A stretch of 37,624 bases of DNA from Planctomycetaceae bacterium (GTDB lineage Bacteria; Planctomycetota; Planctomycetia; Planctomycetales; Planctomycetaceae): contig JALQUR010000370.1 in NCBI GenBank assembly GCA_023260695.1, positions 1 to 37,624 on the forward strand, given 5' to 3'. The notes under the pieces are model-generated. The model worked only from the letters and a program-made list of their open reading frames with translations, searched no databases and had not been told where the DNA came from. The position numbers and the translations under genes are program-made. Positions 17,862-27,200 of this stretch are shown piece by piece. Numbering within the stretch: the stretch's first letter is position 1; every line of letters starts with the position of its first letter.

Positions 17862-17867
17862 ATTATA
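17862..17867 (-). promoter_or_regulatory. Candidate -10 box (TATAAT) upstream of the DUF1552-cytochrome operon
   Basis: The minus strand reads TATAAT, a perfect sigma-70 -10 hexamer, in the 169-bp gap before the DUF1552 gene. No good -35 hexamer is found 16-19 bp upstream, so the evidence is one box only. A small stem (GCTGC 17841-17845 with GCAGC 17853-17857) lies directly downstream in the would-be 5' leader and might instead be the end of the preceding DUF1501 transcript. Confidence 0.35.
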
Positions 17868-17914
17868 CAAGGGGAAGGGCGAAGACGATAACGGCGTCAG
17901 GGTTCTCTGGTGGT

Positions 17915-19318
17915 TCAGCTGAAGAGCATCCGCAGGGGTTCTCCCGAGCTGGCTCGATGGGGACGGCCATTTCGGTCAATGATTTCAGCCTGCGGTGAGA
18001 TGCCAAATCGCCAGAGTATTGTCGCTGCGAGATCAGCCGGGGTCGTCGGAGCGGCATCCGGGTATGCTCCAAGCTTATCGCTGGCACCATACACCTGGCC
18101 ACCGTTGATTCCCCCGCCTGCAAGCAGCACGGAATAGCAGTCCGGCCAGTGATCGCGGCCGGCATTTCCATTGATCTGAGGTGTGCGGCCGAATTCACCG
18201 GCAGCAATTACAAGAGTACTTTCCAGCAGACCTCTTTCATGCAGGTCTTCGATGAGAGCCGCCAGTGCCTGATCGGCCTGAGGCAGCAGATATCTGCGAT
18301 GCTGCGTGAAGTTGTCTGCGTGTGAGTCCCAGTTCTGCCCCTGTTGCCTGAAATCATTCACATTGACAAATGGGATACCGGCTTCGACGAGTCGTCGGGC
18401 CAGCAGCAGATTCTGGCCGCGAATGGGGCGACAGTCAGCCGCCGCAGCTGCACCGTGTCCCGGCTCTGCTGCAATGGTACTCATTCCATAACGCTCACGC
18501 ACTTCAATCGGTTCAGACTCCAGATCCATCACAGATCGCAGCAGCTCTGACTGCAGCAGATCTGCCGCGTTCTGGTATAGCCCCGAGAGTCCTGCAGGAA
18601 CGGTGATCTGTGGAATCTGGGTGGAAATACGCTGCAGCAACTGCAGTCGTGCTGCGATTCTGGGCTGGTCGAGGTTCTGCAGCTGTTCGAGGCCTTCAAT
18701 GCGATACATCAGTCGGGAGGAATCGCCAGAGAACAGAAACGGATCAAGCTGACTGCCGAGAAAACCGCCCCCCTGACAGGGGGTAGTCACGACATTGTGA
18801 ATCAGGTGCGGAAGTGCGGCGTGCCGGACAATGCTGTCACGGCCGGAAAGAAGCCTGCTGACCATTGCGCCATGTGAAGGGTAGAACTGGGGAATGGGAG
18901 CAAACTCTTCGCGGTCGCCCTGCAACCCGGGTCTTCCGGTAAATGTCTCAATCGACGCAGAATCATGCAGGCGATTGCCGTGGTGCATACTGCGAACAAT
19001 TGCGCAGTGATGCATCACACGAGCCATTGCCGGCAGATGTTCACCGATGTAAATCCCGGGAACTGTCGTTTCAATCGGTGAGAATTCACCGCGGACACTG
19101 GCGGGAGCATCTGGTTTGGGATCCCACATCTCCAGATGGCTGGGGCCTCCGTAGAAGAAGACGAAGATGCAGGACCGGATCGAGTGATCAGCCGAAGAAG
19201 CTGCCACTCTGGCAAATGCCCCGGAGTGCAACGTACCTGAGCTTATTGCGGCCAGTGGTAAGCCGATCGAAAGGCGAGCGAGTGAGTCGCGGCGTGGGAT
19301 GTCGGGATTGTTCGCCAT
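17915..19318 (-). CDS. DUF1501 protein, Tat-type N-terminus
   Basis: A 467-residue DUF1501 protein, a family placed in the alkaline phosphatase/sulfatase superfamily. The N-terminus has a twin-Arg (PRRDSLARL, 8-16) and hydrophobic stretch typical of planctomycete Tat signals. Signatures are FFYGGPSHLEMWDPKPDAP, VRSMHHGNRLHDSAS, LLLARRLVEAGIPFVNVND, WDSHADNF, VIAAGEFGRTPQINGNAGRDHWP and LLAGGGINGGQVYGASD. Conserved Asp and His residues fit a metal-dependent hydrolase-like fold but no activity is proven for the family. Such genes usually follow DUF1549/DUF1553 cytochrome genes; none is beside this one. The start at 19318 has no clear ribosome-binding site. It is 169 bp upstream of the DUF1552 gene, with a possible promoter between, so it may be a separate transcript. 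Confidence 0.94.
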   Translation of the reverse strand: MANNPDIPRRDSLARLSIGLPLAAISSGTLHSGAFARVAASSADHSIRSCIFVFFYGGPSHLEMWDPKPDAPASVRGEFSPIETTVPGIYIGEHLPAMARVMHHCAIVRSMHHGNRLHDSASIETFTGRPGLQGDREEFAPIPQFYPSHGAMVSRLLSGRDSIVRHAALPHLIHNVVTTPCQGGGFLGSQLDPFLFSGDSSRLMYRIEGLEQLQNLDQPRIAARLQLLQRISTQIPQITVPAGLSGLYQNAADLLQSELLRSVMDLESEPIEVRERYGMSTIAAEPGHGAAAAADCRPIRGQNLLLARRLVEAGIPFVNVNDFRQQGQNWDSHADNFTQHRRYLLPQADQALAALIEDLHERGLLESTLVIAAGEFGRTPQINGNAGRDHWPDCYSVLLAGGGINGGQVYGASDKLGAYPDAAPTTPADLAATILWRFGISPQAEIIDRNGRPHRASSGEPLRMLFS

Positions 19319-19852
19319 GAGACAACGTCTTTAGTAGCGTCTTGAGTACTGCTGGTTGCCGGTGATTGCGGGACCTGGACCGGGACCTGAACACTAGCAA
19401 TTCTGAGAGAACTTTGAGTAACGCAGAGAGAGCAGCGACTGTGATGCAGCTGCAGCGCTGGAAACAACAGGTCACGTAGTCAGGCGGAAACTGCCGCAGT
19501 CGCCGAAATTCTGACCTTTGCAGGCTCTCGTATGGTAACAACTGGCCCACCCGGCACGGTACGCCAAATGTCGCCATATTTGCTGAATCGACGAGGGCGT
19601 CATGGTCGAAGTCGTCATCGACGAGGGCAGCCTGAGCGACAGGTTTCAGAGAGCTGAATGGTCCTGATCTCAGTTAGTGCGCCGTTCTGTGTTCTGTGCG
19701 GTCGGGCCTTCTTGAGGTAATGCCTGCGGATCGGGTACGAGTGCGGCTTCAGACGAATCCCAGGTGGCGTTGACAGGGAGATTCAGGTAGTATTTTTGTG
19801 GTTGTCATCCTTTCACAGTCGGCTTTTTGATCAACATCATGCGGATCCGGAA
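19319..19852. other. Non-coding divergent region (534 bp) with short direct repeats
   Basis: No reading frame here has a believable start and family signature. It contains a tandem 12-bp near-repeat (CGGGACCTG at 19369 and 19381) and a 12-bp direct repeat ATCGACGAGGGC at 19587-19598 and 19617-19628, 30 bp apart, with related GTCATGGTCGA/GTCGTCATCGA words between. The right end holds a candidate promoter for the Gfo/Idh/MocA gene; the leftward promoter for the DUF1501 gene is not recognisable. Confidence 0.5.
19770..19796 (+). promoter_or_regulatory. Candidate promoter of the Gfo/Idh/MocA gene
   Basis: A perfect -35 hexamer TTGACA (19770-19775) is followed after 15 bp by TATTTT (19791-19796), a 4/6 match to the -10 consensus. 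The 15-bp spacing is shorter than ideal. Transcription would start near 19803, giving a ~50-nt leader before ATG 19853. Confidence 0.4.
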
Positions 19853-21319
19853 ATGAGCAGCACTTCAAGTCGCCGAGGATTTTTACAGACATCATCCGGT
19901 TCACTGGCCGCCGGCCTGGCGGTAACCGGGGCTCCGGCGCCCAGTGCCCCCGTCAGTGCGAACGAGCGAATTCGGATCGGGTTCATTGGTGTCGGCGGTC
20001 GTGGGTTTGGAGCTCACGTGAAGACGCTGACAACGCTCCACGCTGATAACCGACCGATTGATCTGGTAGCGGTCTGTGACGTCTTTAATGAGAACCGTGA
20101 CAAGGCGGCAGAACACATCGAGAGTCAGACCGGCGCGGCATGTCGCAAGTACGAAGACTATCGGGACATGTTTGCGAAGGAGAACCTGGACGCTGTCTGT
20201 ATTGGTACTCCGGATCATTGGCATGCCCGGCAGGCGATTGACGCACTGAAGGCCGGTCTGAATGTTTACTGCGAAAAACCAATGACGAAGAGCGTTGAAG
20301 AAGCTCTTGAGGTAATGCAGGCCTGGAAGGCATCGGGTCAGGTGATGCAGGTTGGTGTACAGTCAACAAGTCTGCCCGTGTGGAACCAGATCAACGAAAT
20401 GCTGACTGGTGGTCGTCTGGGAAAAGTACTCATGTACCAGACAGAGTTCTTCCGTAATTCCGCGCAGGGGCAATGGCGCGCTTATAAGCTCACACCGCAG
20501 ATGACGCCTCGAAACATCAATTGGAAGAAGTGGCTTGGCGTTGAAGAAGGACTTGCTGAGTACCAGGACTTTGACCGGGCGGTGTACCGCCAGTGGCGGC
20601 GATTCTGGCCGTTTGGATCCGGTATGTTTACCGACCTGTTTGTGCATCGCACGACCACGATGCTGAAAGGGACAGGGTTGAGATTTCCCGGTCGGGTTGT
20701 CGGGGCCGGTGGGATTTTCGTGGAGTACGATGGCCGTGACGTGCCGGATGTGGCCACAGTCGTTGCAGATTTTCCTGAAGGTGTGCAGGGCCTGGTGACC
20801 GCCACGATGGCCTGCGAGAATACTCCGATTCGGCAGCTCATTCGAGGTCACTTCGGATCCTTCGTCCTCGGCACAGGCGAGAAGTTTGACGGGTTTGATT
20901 ACATCCCCGAGCGACCTCAGGTGACGCGCAACAGCAAGCTGCAGGAGGAGCGAATTGCTGCAGAGCAGGTGCAGAATACGACCTATGCCCACTTCGATAA
21001 CTGGATCAATGCAATTCTGGCGGCAGATCCTTCGCTGTGCAACAATGATCCGGAACTGGGCGCAGCTGCAATCACCACTGTGATCCTGGGGGCTCAGAGT
21101 TATCGGCAGGGCAAGGTCTTCCATTTCGACGAGGACACGCTCAGTGTTCACGATGGTAACTCTGACTGGGCGAAGCGCTGGGAAGAGCGATCTCGGACAC
21201 GTGGCGCTGCAAGTCACATCCGTGGCTGGCGTGCTGGTGATCACGGCAGCGTGCTTGAAGAGCCGGATTACATGAAGCTGGCGGGGCCCTGGGAAGATGG
21301 CAAAGATCCCGGCGCCTGA
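19853..21319 (+). CDS. Gfo/Idh/MocA-family oxidoreductase, Tat-exported
   Basis: A 488-residue NAD(P)-dependent oxidoreductase of the glucose-fructose oxidoreductase family. ATG 19853 is chosen because SSRRGFLQTSSG (5-16) then starts the protein as a Tat signal; a TTG at 19796 would add 19 residues ahead of it. The Rossmann fingerprint IGFIGVGGRG (42-51) binds the dinucleotide. Asp76 ends strand 2, GTPDHWHA (118-125) is the conserved turn, and CEKP (140-143) carries the Lys of the family's EKP motif. The C-terminal domain includes TDLFVHRTTTML. Tat export suggests the cofactor is loaded in the cytoplasm and the enzyme acts in the periplasm, as for Zymomonas GFOR. The substrate, probably a sugar or inositol derivative, is unknown. 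The DUF1501 gene 72 bp downstream is probably co-transcribed. Confidence 0.95.
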   Translation: MSSTSSRRGFLQTSSGSLAAGLAVTGAPAPSAPVSANERIRIGFIGVGGRGFGAHVKTLTTLHADNRPIDLVAVCDVFNENRDKAAEHIESQTGAACRKYEDYRDMFAKENLDAVCIGTPDHWHARQAIDALKAGLNVYCEKPMTKSVEEALEVMQAWKASGQVMQVGVQSTSLPVWNQINEMLTGGRLGKVLMYQTEFFRNSAQGQWRAYKLTPQMTPRNINWKKWLGVEEGLAEYQDFDRAVYRQWRRFWPFGSGMFTDLFVHRTTTMLKGTGLRFPGRVVGAGGIFVEYDGRDVPDVATVVADFPEGVQGLVTATMACENTPIRQLIRGHFGSFVLGTGEKFDGFDYIPERPQVTRNSKLQEERIAAEQVQNTTYAHFDNWINAILAADPSLCNNDPELGAAAITTVILGAQSYRQGKVFHFDEDTLSVHDGNSDWAKRWEERSRTRGAASHIRGWRAGDHGSVLEEPDYMKLAGPWEDGKDPGA

Positions 21320-21391
21320 GTGTTCCGGGCTGGCTTGAGTGGTGAAGTTCAGGCAGCAAAAGTCCGGACAGTCTCTGTCGGAGGGAATGTG

Positions 21392-22759
21392 ATGACAAGG
21401 CACAGCAGTAGTTCGCATAACTCGATACTCGGCGAATATGGATTTGGGCCGGTGGCGCGCCCGCTCATCCAGACCGGACGTCGTCGCTGGATTCTGCAGA
21501 CCGGGCTGGCCGGAATTGCCGGCCTGAGTATGCCGCAGATGCTGCGGGCTGCTGCAGAGAACACTGCTGCCGATGCCCCTGGTATTCGCTCAGTCATCCA
21601 GATCTGGCTCTCCGGCGGTCCGAGTCAGGTGGATATGTGGGACATGAAACCGGACATGCCTGCGGAGATTCGCGGTCCGTTTCGTCCTGTTTCCACGTGT
21701 GTTCCCGGATTGCAGATCTGTGAGCATCTGCCGCTGCAGGCCGCAATGATGGACCGCTTTGTGCTTGTGCGGTCCATGGATGCCAGTTCCAGCAATCACA
21801 CACCGATCACCTTTCAGGCGGCGAACCCGCGGGCGCAGCGGACCGAGATTGGTCGTCAGGGCGGCGGGTACCCTTCCATGGGATCGGTGGCGGCAAAGTT
21901 TCGTGGTGCCAATCGTCCGGGGATGCCTCCGTTTGTCGCTCTGGCAAACAGCATGGTGTCTGATATCTACGGTGCAGGAGATCTGGGACAGGCCTATGAG
22001 CCACTGGACGGTGTGCGAGTGAATGGAAGATTCTCATTGCCGGAGGGAATCGCGGCGCCACGGCTGCAGGACCGCAATGGCCTGCGTCTGCAGCTGGATC
22101 GTCTGCGTCGTCAGGTCGACAACTCCCCTGCCCTTTCCCGTCAGGATCGTTTTACTCAGGAAGCCTTCGATCTTGTGCTTGGCGGGGCAGCTCGCAATGC
22201 ATTCGATATCTCGCAGGAATCTGACTCGATGCGGGATCGCTACGGTCGCGATTCAATGGGCGAAAAGACTCTGCTGGCCCGGCGACTTGTTGAGGCGGGT
22301 GTGACCTTTGTGACGTTGAGCGACGCCTGGGGGCACTGGGATCACCATGGCGATGAAGTTCGCTGGGGCGGCATAGAGAAGGGACTAACGCCAATGCTGC
22401 CAGTGCTCGATCGTGGCGTGACCGCCCTTGTCTCTGATCTTGAGGATCGCGGACTGCTCGAATCGACTCTGGTGATCGTCGTCGGGGAGTTTGGGCGCGG
22501 TCCTGTGATGACGAAGACAGCCGGGCGGGATCACTGGCCGGCGGTGATGTCGTTTCTGATGGCTGGCGGTGGACTACAGGGTGGGCAGGTGATCGGCGCG
22601 ACAGATCGTCGGGGCGGTGCAATCCAGGAGCAACCGCTGGGGCCCGGTGACCTGGCAGCCACCGTGTTTCGGCATCTGCAGATTCCCGCCGACACACACT
22701 GGAACAATCCGGCAGGTCGACCAGTGCCATTACTTGAACAGGGACGTCCGATCGGCTGA
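21392..22759 (+). CDS. DUF1501 protein with twin-Arg signal
   Basis: A 455-residue DUF1501 protein. ATG 21392 has GGAGGG 6 bp upstream; the frame is open back to 21320 but a start there lacks a ribosome-binding site. The N-terminus carries GRRRWILQTGLAGIAGL (29-45), a Tat-like signal placed after a ~28-residue leader. Family motifs are IWLSGGPSQVDMWDMKPDMP, VRSMDASSSNHTP, LLARRLVEAGVTFVTLSD, WDHHGDEV, VVGEFGRGPVMTKTAGRDHWP and FLMAGGGLQGGQVIGATD. It shares the fold family of sulfatases, but no activity is established. It probably forms a two-gene unit with the upstream Gfo/Idh/MocA gene, not the usual DUF1549/DUF1553 cytochrome. Two hairpins follow it. Confidence 0.95.
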   Translation: MTRHSSSSHNSILGEYGFGPVARPLIQTGRRRWILQTGLAGIAGLSMPQMLRAAAENTAADAPGIRSVIQIWLSGGPSQVDMWDMKPDMPAEIRGPFRPVSTCVPGLQICEHLPLQAAMMDRFVLVRSMDASSSNHTPITFQAANPRAQRTEIGRQGGGYPSMGSVAAKFRGANRPGMPPFVALANSMVSDIYGAGDLGQAYEPLDGVRVNGRFSLPEGIAAPRLQDRNGLRLQLDRLRRQVDNSPALSRQDRFTQEAFDLVLGGAARNAFDISQESDSMRDRYGRDSMGEKTLLARRLVEAGVTFVTLSDAWGHWDHHGDEVRWGGIEKGLTPMLPVLDRGVTALVSDLEDRGLLESTLVIVVGEFGRGPVMTKTAGRDHWPAVMSFLMAGGGLQGGQVIGATDRRGGAIQEQPLGPGDLAATVFRHLQIPADTHWNNPAGRPVPLLEQGRPIG

Positions 22760-22805
22760 CGGTCTGTAATACCGCCAGTCCCGCAGGCGTTCGCCGTCAG
22801 TCTCT

Positions 22806-22830
22806 GATTCACCTGTCTGTCAGGTGAGTC
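22806..22830. terminator. Hairpin downstream of the DUF1501 gene
   Basis: GATTCACCTG (22806-22815) pairs with CAGGTGAGTC (22821-22830) through ten positions (one T/G wobble) around the 5-nt loop TCTGT. It is 47 bp past the stop of the rightward DUF1501 gene, in the convergent gap. No T-tract follows on the plus strand. Confidence 0.5.
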
Positions 22831-22871
22831 CTGCTCAGACGAAAGTAATGCTCGGGCCACAGGCATGGTGG

Positions 22872-22908
22872 CTGCCGCCTTAGTCTTCGGGCTGAAGTCT
22901 GGCGGCAG
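22872..22908. terminator. Extended hairpin between convergent genes
   Basis: CTGCCGCC (22872-22879) pairs with GGCGGCAG (22901-22908). Inside, AGTCTTC and GAAGTCT pair with one mismatch around GGGCT, giving a long near-continuous stem. It sits 7 bp beyond the leftward DUF1552 stop and can fold on both strands. No T-tract is present on either side. Confidence 0.5.
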
Positions 22909-22914
22909 TTCGAG

Positions 22915-24252
22915 TCAGAATCCAGCCAACTGCTGGTCTGCATCACCGAATTCGGGTGCGGGATGCCCCATGCGATGCATCAGTGAGAGGTACAGGCTGC
23001 ACAGCTTGCGGTTGTCGTCGCCGGCATCGGAGTAATCGAGGACTCGGCCGGTTTCCAGAGTCCCGCGGAGCCCACCGAGCGTGAACAGTGGCAGCCGAGT
23101 GGAGTCATGGCGACTGCCGGACCACATGTTGTTGACAAATAACAGGCAGGAGTTGTCGAGCACGGAACCGTCGCCTTCCTGCATCTGTGCAAGCCGTTCC
23201 GCGAGATACGCCGCCTGTGATACGTAGTAGCGCGAGACTTTTTCCCAGTCGTCTGATCGATCATCATGGGAACCGGAATGGTGTGCCTTGCGGACATCGA
23301 GAAACGGGTAGAACAGACCGCTGATATCGCGGCACAACAGCAGCGTGGCAAAGCGGGTGCGGTCGGTCTGGAATGCCATGGCAATGATGTCGCACATCAG
23401 CTTCATATGCTCCCGAATGTCCTCGGGCAGTCCATTGTCGGGACGGTCCATATGAGTGATCTGTACGCCGCGATTCTGCGCTCGGGCAACAGCCTTCTCC
23501 TGAGCCTGTCGCAAGCCTGCGATACGCTTTTCCACTTCGCGCACACTGGTGAGATACTCATCAATTCGAGCTCGGTCTTCGACGGCCGCCTGCAGATTCA
23601 ATGCTGAAACCTCACTGCGGAGGCGGTCAAGAATACTGCGATCGCGGCGTTGTGCAGTGTTCTCTGTGAGGCTGTCGAATGCCAGCGCCGGATACACCTC
23701 CATTGGCACCGGAGAGGTCGCATTCTGCCACGAGATATGTGAACTGTAGGCCATTGAGAAGTTTGTTTCGTGGTAACCGGTCACGGGCTGTTCACAGCCC
23801 AGGACCAGCGACGGCTGGACTGTTTCCTGTCCCAGGTTGTTTGCGAGCACCTGATCGACGCTGATGCCTCCGCGAAGTTCGGCGCCCTTCTGCAGCGAAG
23901 CCCCGGAAAGAATATTCCCCGTCTGTCCCGGATGAATCCCGACGCCAGTGGCGTTTCGGTTGTAGAGACCGTTGATGACATTGAGCCGATCCTGGAATGG
24001 TTCGAGCGGAGTCAGGGTCGGGCCGAGTTCCAGTGCGTCGTCGCCGGCTTTCGCCCACCAGTGGTCACCATTGATGCCGCAGGCCATGAAGAGCACAGCC
24101 AGTCTTTGCGGAGGAGCCGCTGCTGCCTGTTCATCTGCAGACTGGTCGGTCGCTCGTGAGATGGACTGCAGCCACGGCAGACCAAGAGTGACACCGGTTC
24201 CGCGAAGTACACGTCGGCGACTGGCAGCAGATGGGCGGGTGTTGCTGGACAT
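22915..24252 (-). CDS. DUF1552 protein, Tat-exported
   Basis: A 445-residue DUF1552 protein. ATG 24252 has GGAGA 9 bp upstream and lies 1 bp after the TAA of the cytochrome gene, so the two are surely one operon. The Tat signal is SRRRVLRGTGVTLGLP (11-26). Family landmarks are VLFMACGINGDHWWAK, LNVINGLYNRNATGVGIHPGQTGNILSG, the helix IDEYLTSVREVEKRIA, MKLMCDIIAMAFQTDRTRFATLLL, AHHSGSHDD, LDNSCLLFVNNMWSGSRHDSTRLPLFTLGG, and a C-terminal LCSLYLSLMHRMG. Its activity is unknown; conserved His residues suggest metal or haem contact. It differs much from the other two DUF1552 proteins in the window, so these are old paralogues, not recent duplicates. Confidence 0.95.
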   Translation of the reverse strand: MSSNTRPSAASRRRVLRGTGVTLGLPWLQSISRATDQSADEQAAAAPPQRLAVLFMACGINGDHWWAKAGDDALELGPTLTPLEPFQDRLNVINGLYNRNATGVGIHPGQTGNILSGASLQKGAELRGGISVDQVLANNLGQETVQPSLVLGCEQPVTGYHETNFSMAYSSHISWQNATSPVPMEVYPALAFDSLTENTAQRRDRSILDRLRSEVSALNLQAAVEDRARIDEYLTSVREVEKRIAGLRQAQEKAVARAQNRGVQITHMDRPDNGLPEDIREHMKLMCDIIAMAFQTDRTRFATLLLCRDISGLFYPFLDVRKAHHSGSHDDRSDDWEKVSRYYVSQAAYLAERLAQMQEGDGSVLDNSCLLFVNNMWSGSRHDSTRLPLFTLGGLRGTLETGRVLDYSDAGDDNRKLCSLYLSLMHRMGHPAPEFGDADQQLAGF

Positions 24253-24253
24253 C

Positions 24254-27200
24254 TTAACGGTTCTCCGCAAGTGAGGTATTGCCCTGACGGTTCAGGAACT
24301 GCGGGCTGGAGACAATGCAGCGGAACAGGGTCTGCACGCGATAGTTGTCCGCCATCAGGTCTCGCTTCATTCTTTCAACCAGGAGCTCATCGGACAACAT
24401 CAGACTGCGTCCCAGAGCATATGAGAGTAACTTTCGGCAGAAATTGTCGACAAATTCCTCCCGGCGATTCTGCATCAGGTACTGATTCAGTCCGGCCAGG
24501 CCGCTGCCAGCGACGTCACCCGGAAACACCACCGAATCGTCAATCGGTCGTCCACCCAGGTCGGCTGTTCGCCGTTCTCCGATCGGTCCGAATGATTCAA
24601 ATGCCAGTCCGATTGCATCAAAACGATCATGGCATCCAGCACAGGCGATGTGATCACGATGTTGCTGCAGAATTATTCGCAGTGAGCGGTCACCGGGAAT
24701 GGATTCATCCTGTGGCAGCTCCGGGACATTTGGAGGCGGTGCTGGAATGCGTTCACCCAGCAGTCTTCTGACAACCCAATACCCACGCTTGACCGGGCTT
24801 GTACGCAGCCCCGGAGAGTTCTTAGTGAGGAACACGGCCATTCCGGAAAGTCCGCCGCGTCCTGCCTGCTGTAGCCCATCAACACGCCCCCACGATCCAT
24901 CAGGCAGCTCGGCTGGAAGTCCATAGTGCGCAGCCAGCTCTGAGTTGACGAATGTGTAATCGCAGTCCAGCAGATCGAGCAGCGATCCATTGCTGCTTAC
25001 CAGGTGCTGGAACAGCAGCAGCGGTTCCTGAAACATCGCTTCACGCAGTTCCGGAGTGAATTGCGAGAAGCGTTCCCGATCGACGCTGTTGTGTTCCTGA
25101 AAGCGACGGATGTCGAGCCAGTTGGCAGCAAATTCAGTGGCAAGACCTGTGATCCGTGGATCGGAGAGCATCGCCTGCATCTGCGTGAAGATCTGCTCCG
25201 AGGAGATTCGCCCCTGCAGGTCCACAGATTCCTGAAGCGCTTTCACTGTCGCTGCATCTGGCTGACTCGCCCAGAGAAAGAAGCTGAGCCTGCTGGCGAG
25301 GTCTTCCGGTGGATAGGCAGCAACCTCCGGCGTCAGGCTGATCAGGTCAGTGCGGTACAGGAAAGCCGGGGACATGAGGATCGCAACGATTGAGTCACGG
25401 ATGGCATCCTCATGGCTCAGCCCCTCACTGGATCGAAGATCACGGTAGAAATCGAGCAGTGAATCAACCTGAGTCTCCGACGCCGAATGCCGCCACGCTC
25501 GCCGGGCAAATTCAGCAAGCGACTGCAGGTGCAGTGCCTCGGCTGCCATTCGAGTTCTCTCAACCGTGCGAATCTGGTCGGAGATGTTGTTGAAGTAATC
25601 GGCGATTGCGGTCAACGCTGTCTGACCACCGCCTTCCTCGCGAGCTTTCTGGAGGTAGACCTCGGCAAGACGATCAATCATTTGTGCCTGAGCTGAATCG
25701 AGGTTTTCCGGTCTGGCAAAATCAAACTGCGGATCACGCATGAATCGGGAGTCTGTGCGTTCAAACCAGAGGAATCCCTGATACTGTCGCAGTGGAGCAA
25801 AGGTGATGACGTCCAGCTCCAGCCAGAGCAGATCAAGTTCCCGCCGCTGCTCATCGTCCAGAACGAGTTCGTAAAGCGGCTTGTCATCACGAAAGTACCC
25901 CATCATGCTGTGGAACCCTGCACTCAGCAGACGTCCTTTTTCCTGTTTTTCCTTCGGCACATCCAGATAATCGCGTCCACGTTCGGAGACGTAGAACTGA
26001 TCCGGGAAGATGCGGCAGAATTCAGCAACGGATTCCTTCAGCCGCTGCTGCCCGTCAGCAGCCGGCGGCAGGATCAGCTCCGGGAACGCCACTTCTGCAT
26101 CCGCCGTCGGTTCTGCGTCAGATTCCGGATCAGCATTGCTGCCGGATTCTGCGTCAGGGGAAGAGCTCGGGGCTTCTTCGCCTGGATCAGGAGTACCGGG
26201 TTCATCCTCAGGTGCAGCAGGCGGGGGCAGCAACGCCGCCTCATCGAACATCATGCGATGCCCGGCATACTGTTGATTCTTCCAGAGCACGAAGCACTGG
26301 GAGCCCTTGTGGACAGTACCTGATTCAAGGTTCGGCCATTGTGGTACAAGCTCGGGCCGGATCTTCTGTACATAAGCCTGCATCTGCTCAGCGGCGACGA
26401 TCCCTGCTTCGACGGACTGTTCCGCGACGGCTGCCTGGAACATCTGCTGCAGCACATGCAACGGGCCAGCAGCGTCCATGCGATGCAATGACTGCCAGAC
26501 AAGCTCAAGGTAACGTGGACTGATTCCTGCTGCCGCTGCCGCAGCTTCTCGCTGTGCTGTGTGCGTCGTGGAACTGCACTCCACACAGCAAAGGAAATAC
26601 TTTCGCAGTTCCGTGGGCTGTTGTTCGTAGAACTCGACGATTCGCCGTACGCAATATTTGTCGCGGTCAGTATCCGTAACCATTGCGTGGGGTGCGAAGC
26701 GAATGTCGGACGTGGACAGCACAGCATGCTCGGAAACCTGCCTGGCAGCCGCGAGGTACTTCGTAAGCAATGCAGGAGACATCGTAAGAGATTCTCCCGT
26801 GTTGTCGAATCCGACCGAGTTGGCCGGGTCAACGGGGAATGTCCGTGCCGGCAGCAGGTCAATCCCGGTGAGATCGCGGACACAGTGATTGTACTCGGCA
26901 TTGCTCAGACGTCGTGCAAGAACTGAGCCCGGCTGGCCGGACTGCCGTTCGGCAACTTCGCGGCGGAGCGAGCGAATTGTCCGCACAAAGTCCTCCGTCT
27001 GTTCGGAGGACGGGCGATCAGCGGATTCAGCCGGCGGCATCTCACCGGCTTCGAGGCGATCGAGTATCAGAGCCCAGTGCTGGTGCTCCTGAGCGATTGA
27101 CCGTTGCTGACTGAACCCTGTCAGGTCCAGCTGAGCAGCGGGGTCGTCCGCGCTGTGACATTCCATGCAGTATTGACCAAGCAGACTTGTGACAGCCTGC

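Noticed and set aside
20363-21418. 351-codon open frame on the minus strand opposite the Gfo/Idh/MocA gene
   Set aside because: It is the antisense shadow of a clearly recognised oxidoreductase, has no family signature, and its composition (many His, Arg, Ser, Cys) is typical of frame shadows.
22152-22730. 192-codon Arg/Ser-rich minus-strand frame opposite a DUF1501 gene
   Set aside because: Low-complexity shadow composition; the plus-strand gene has full family signatures and a good ribosome-binding site.
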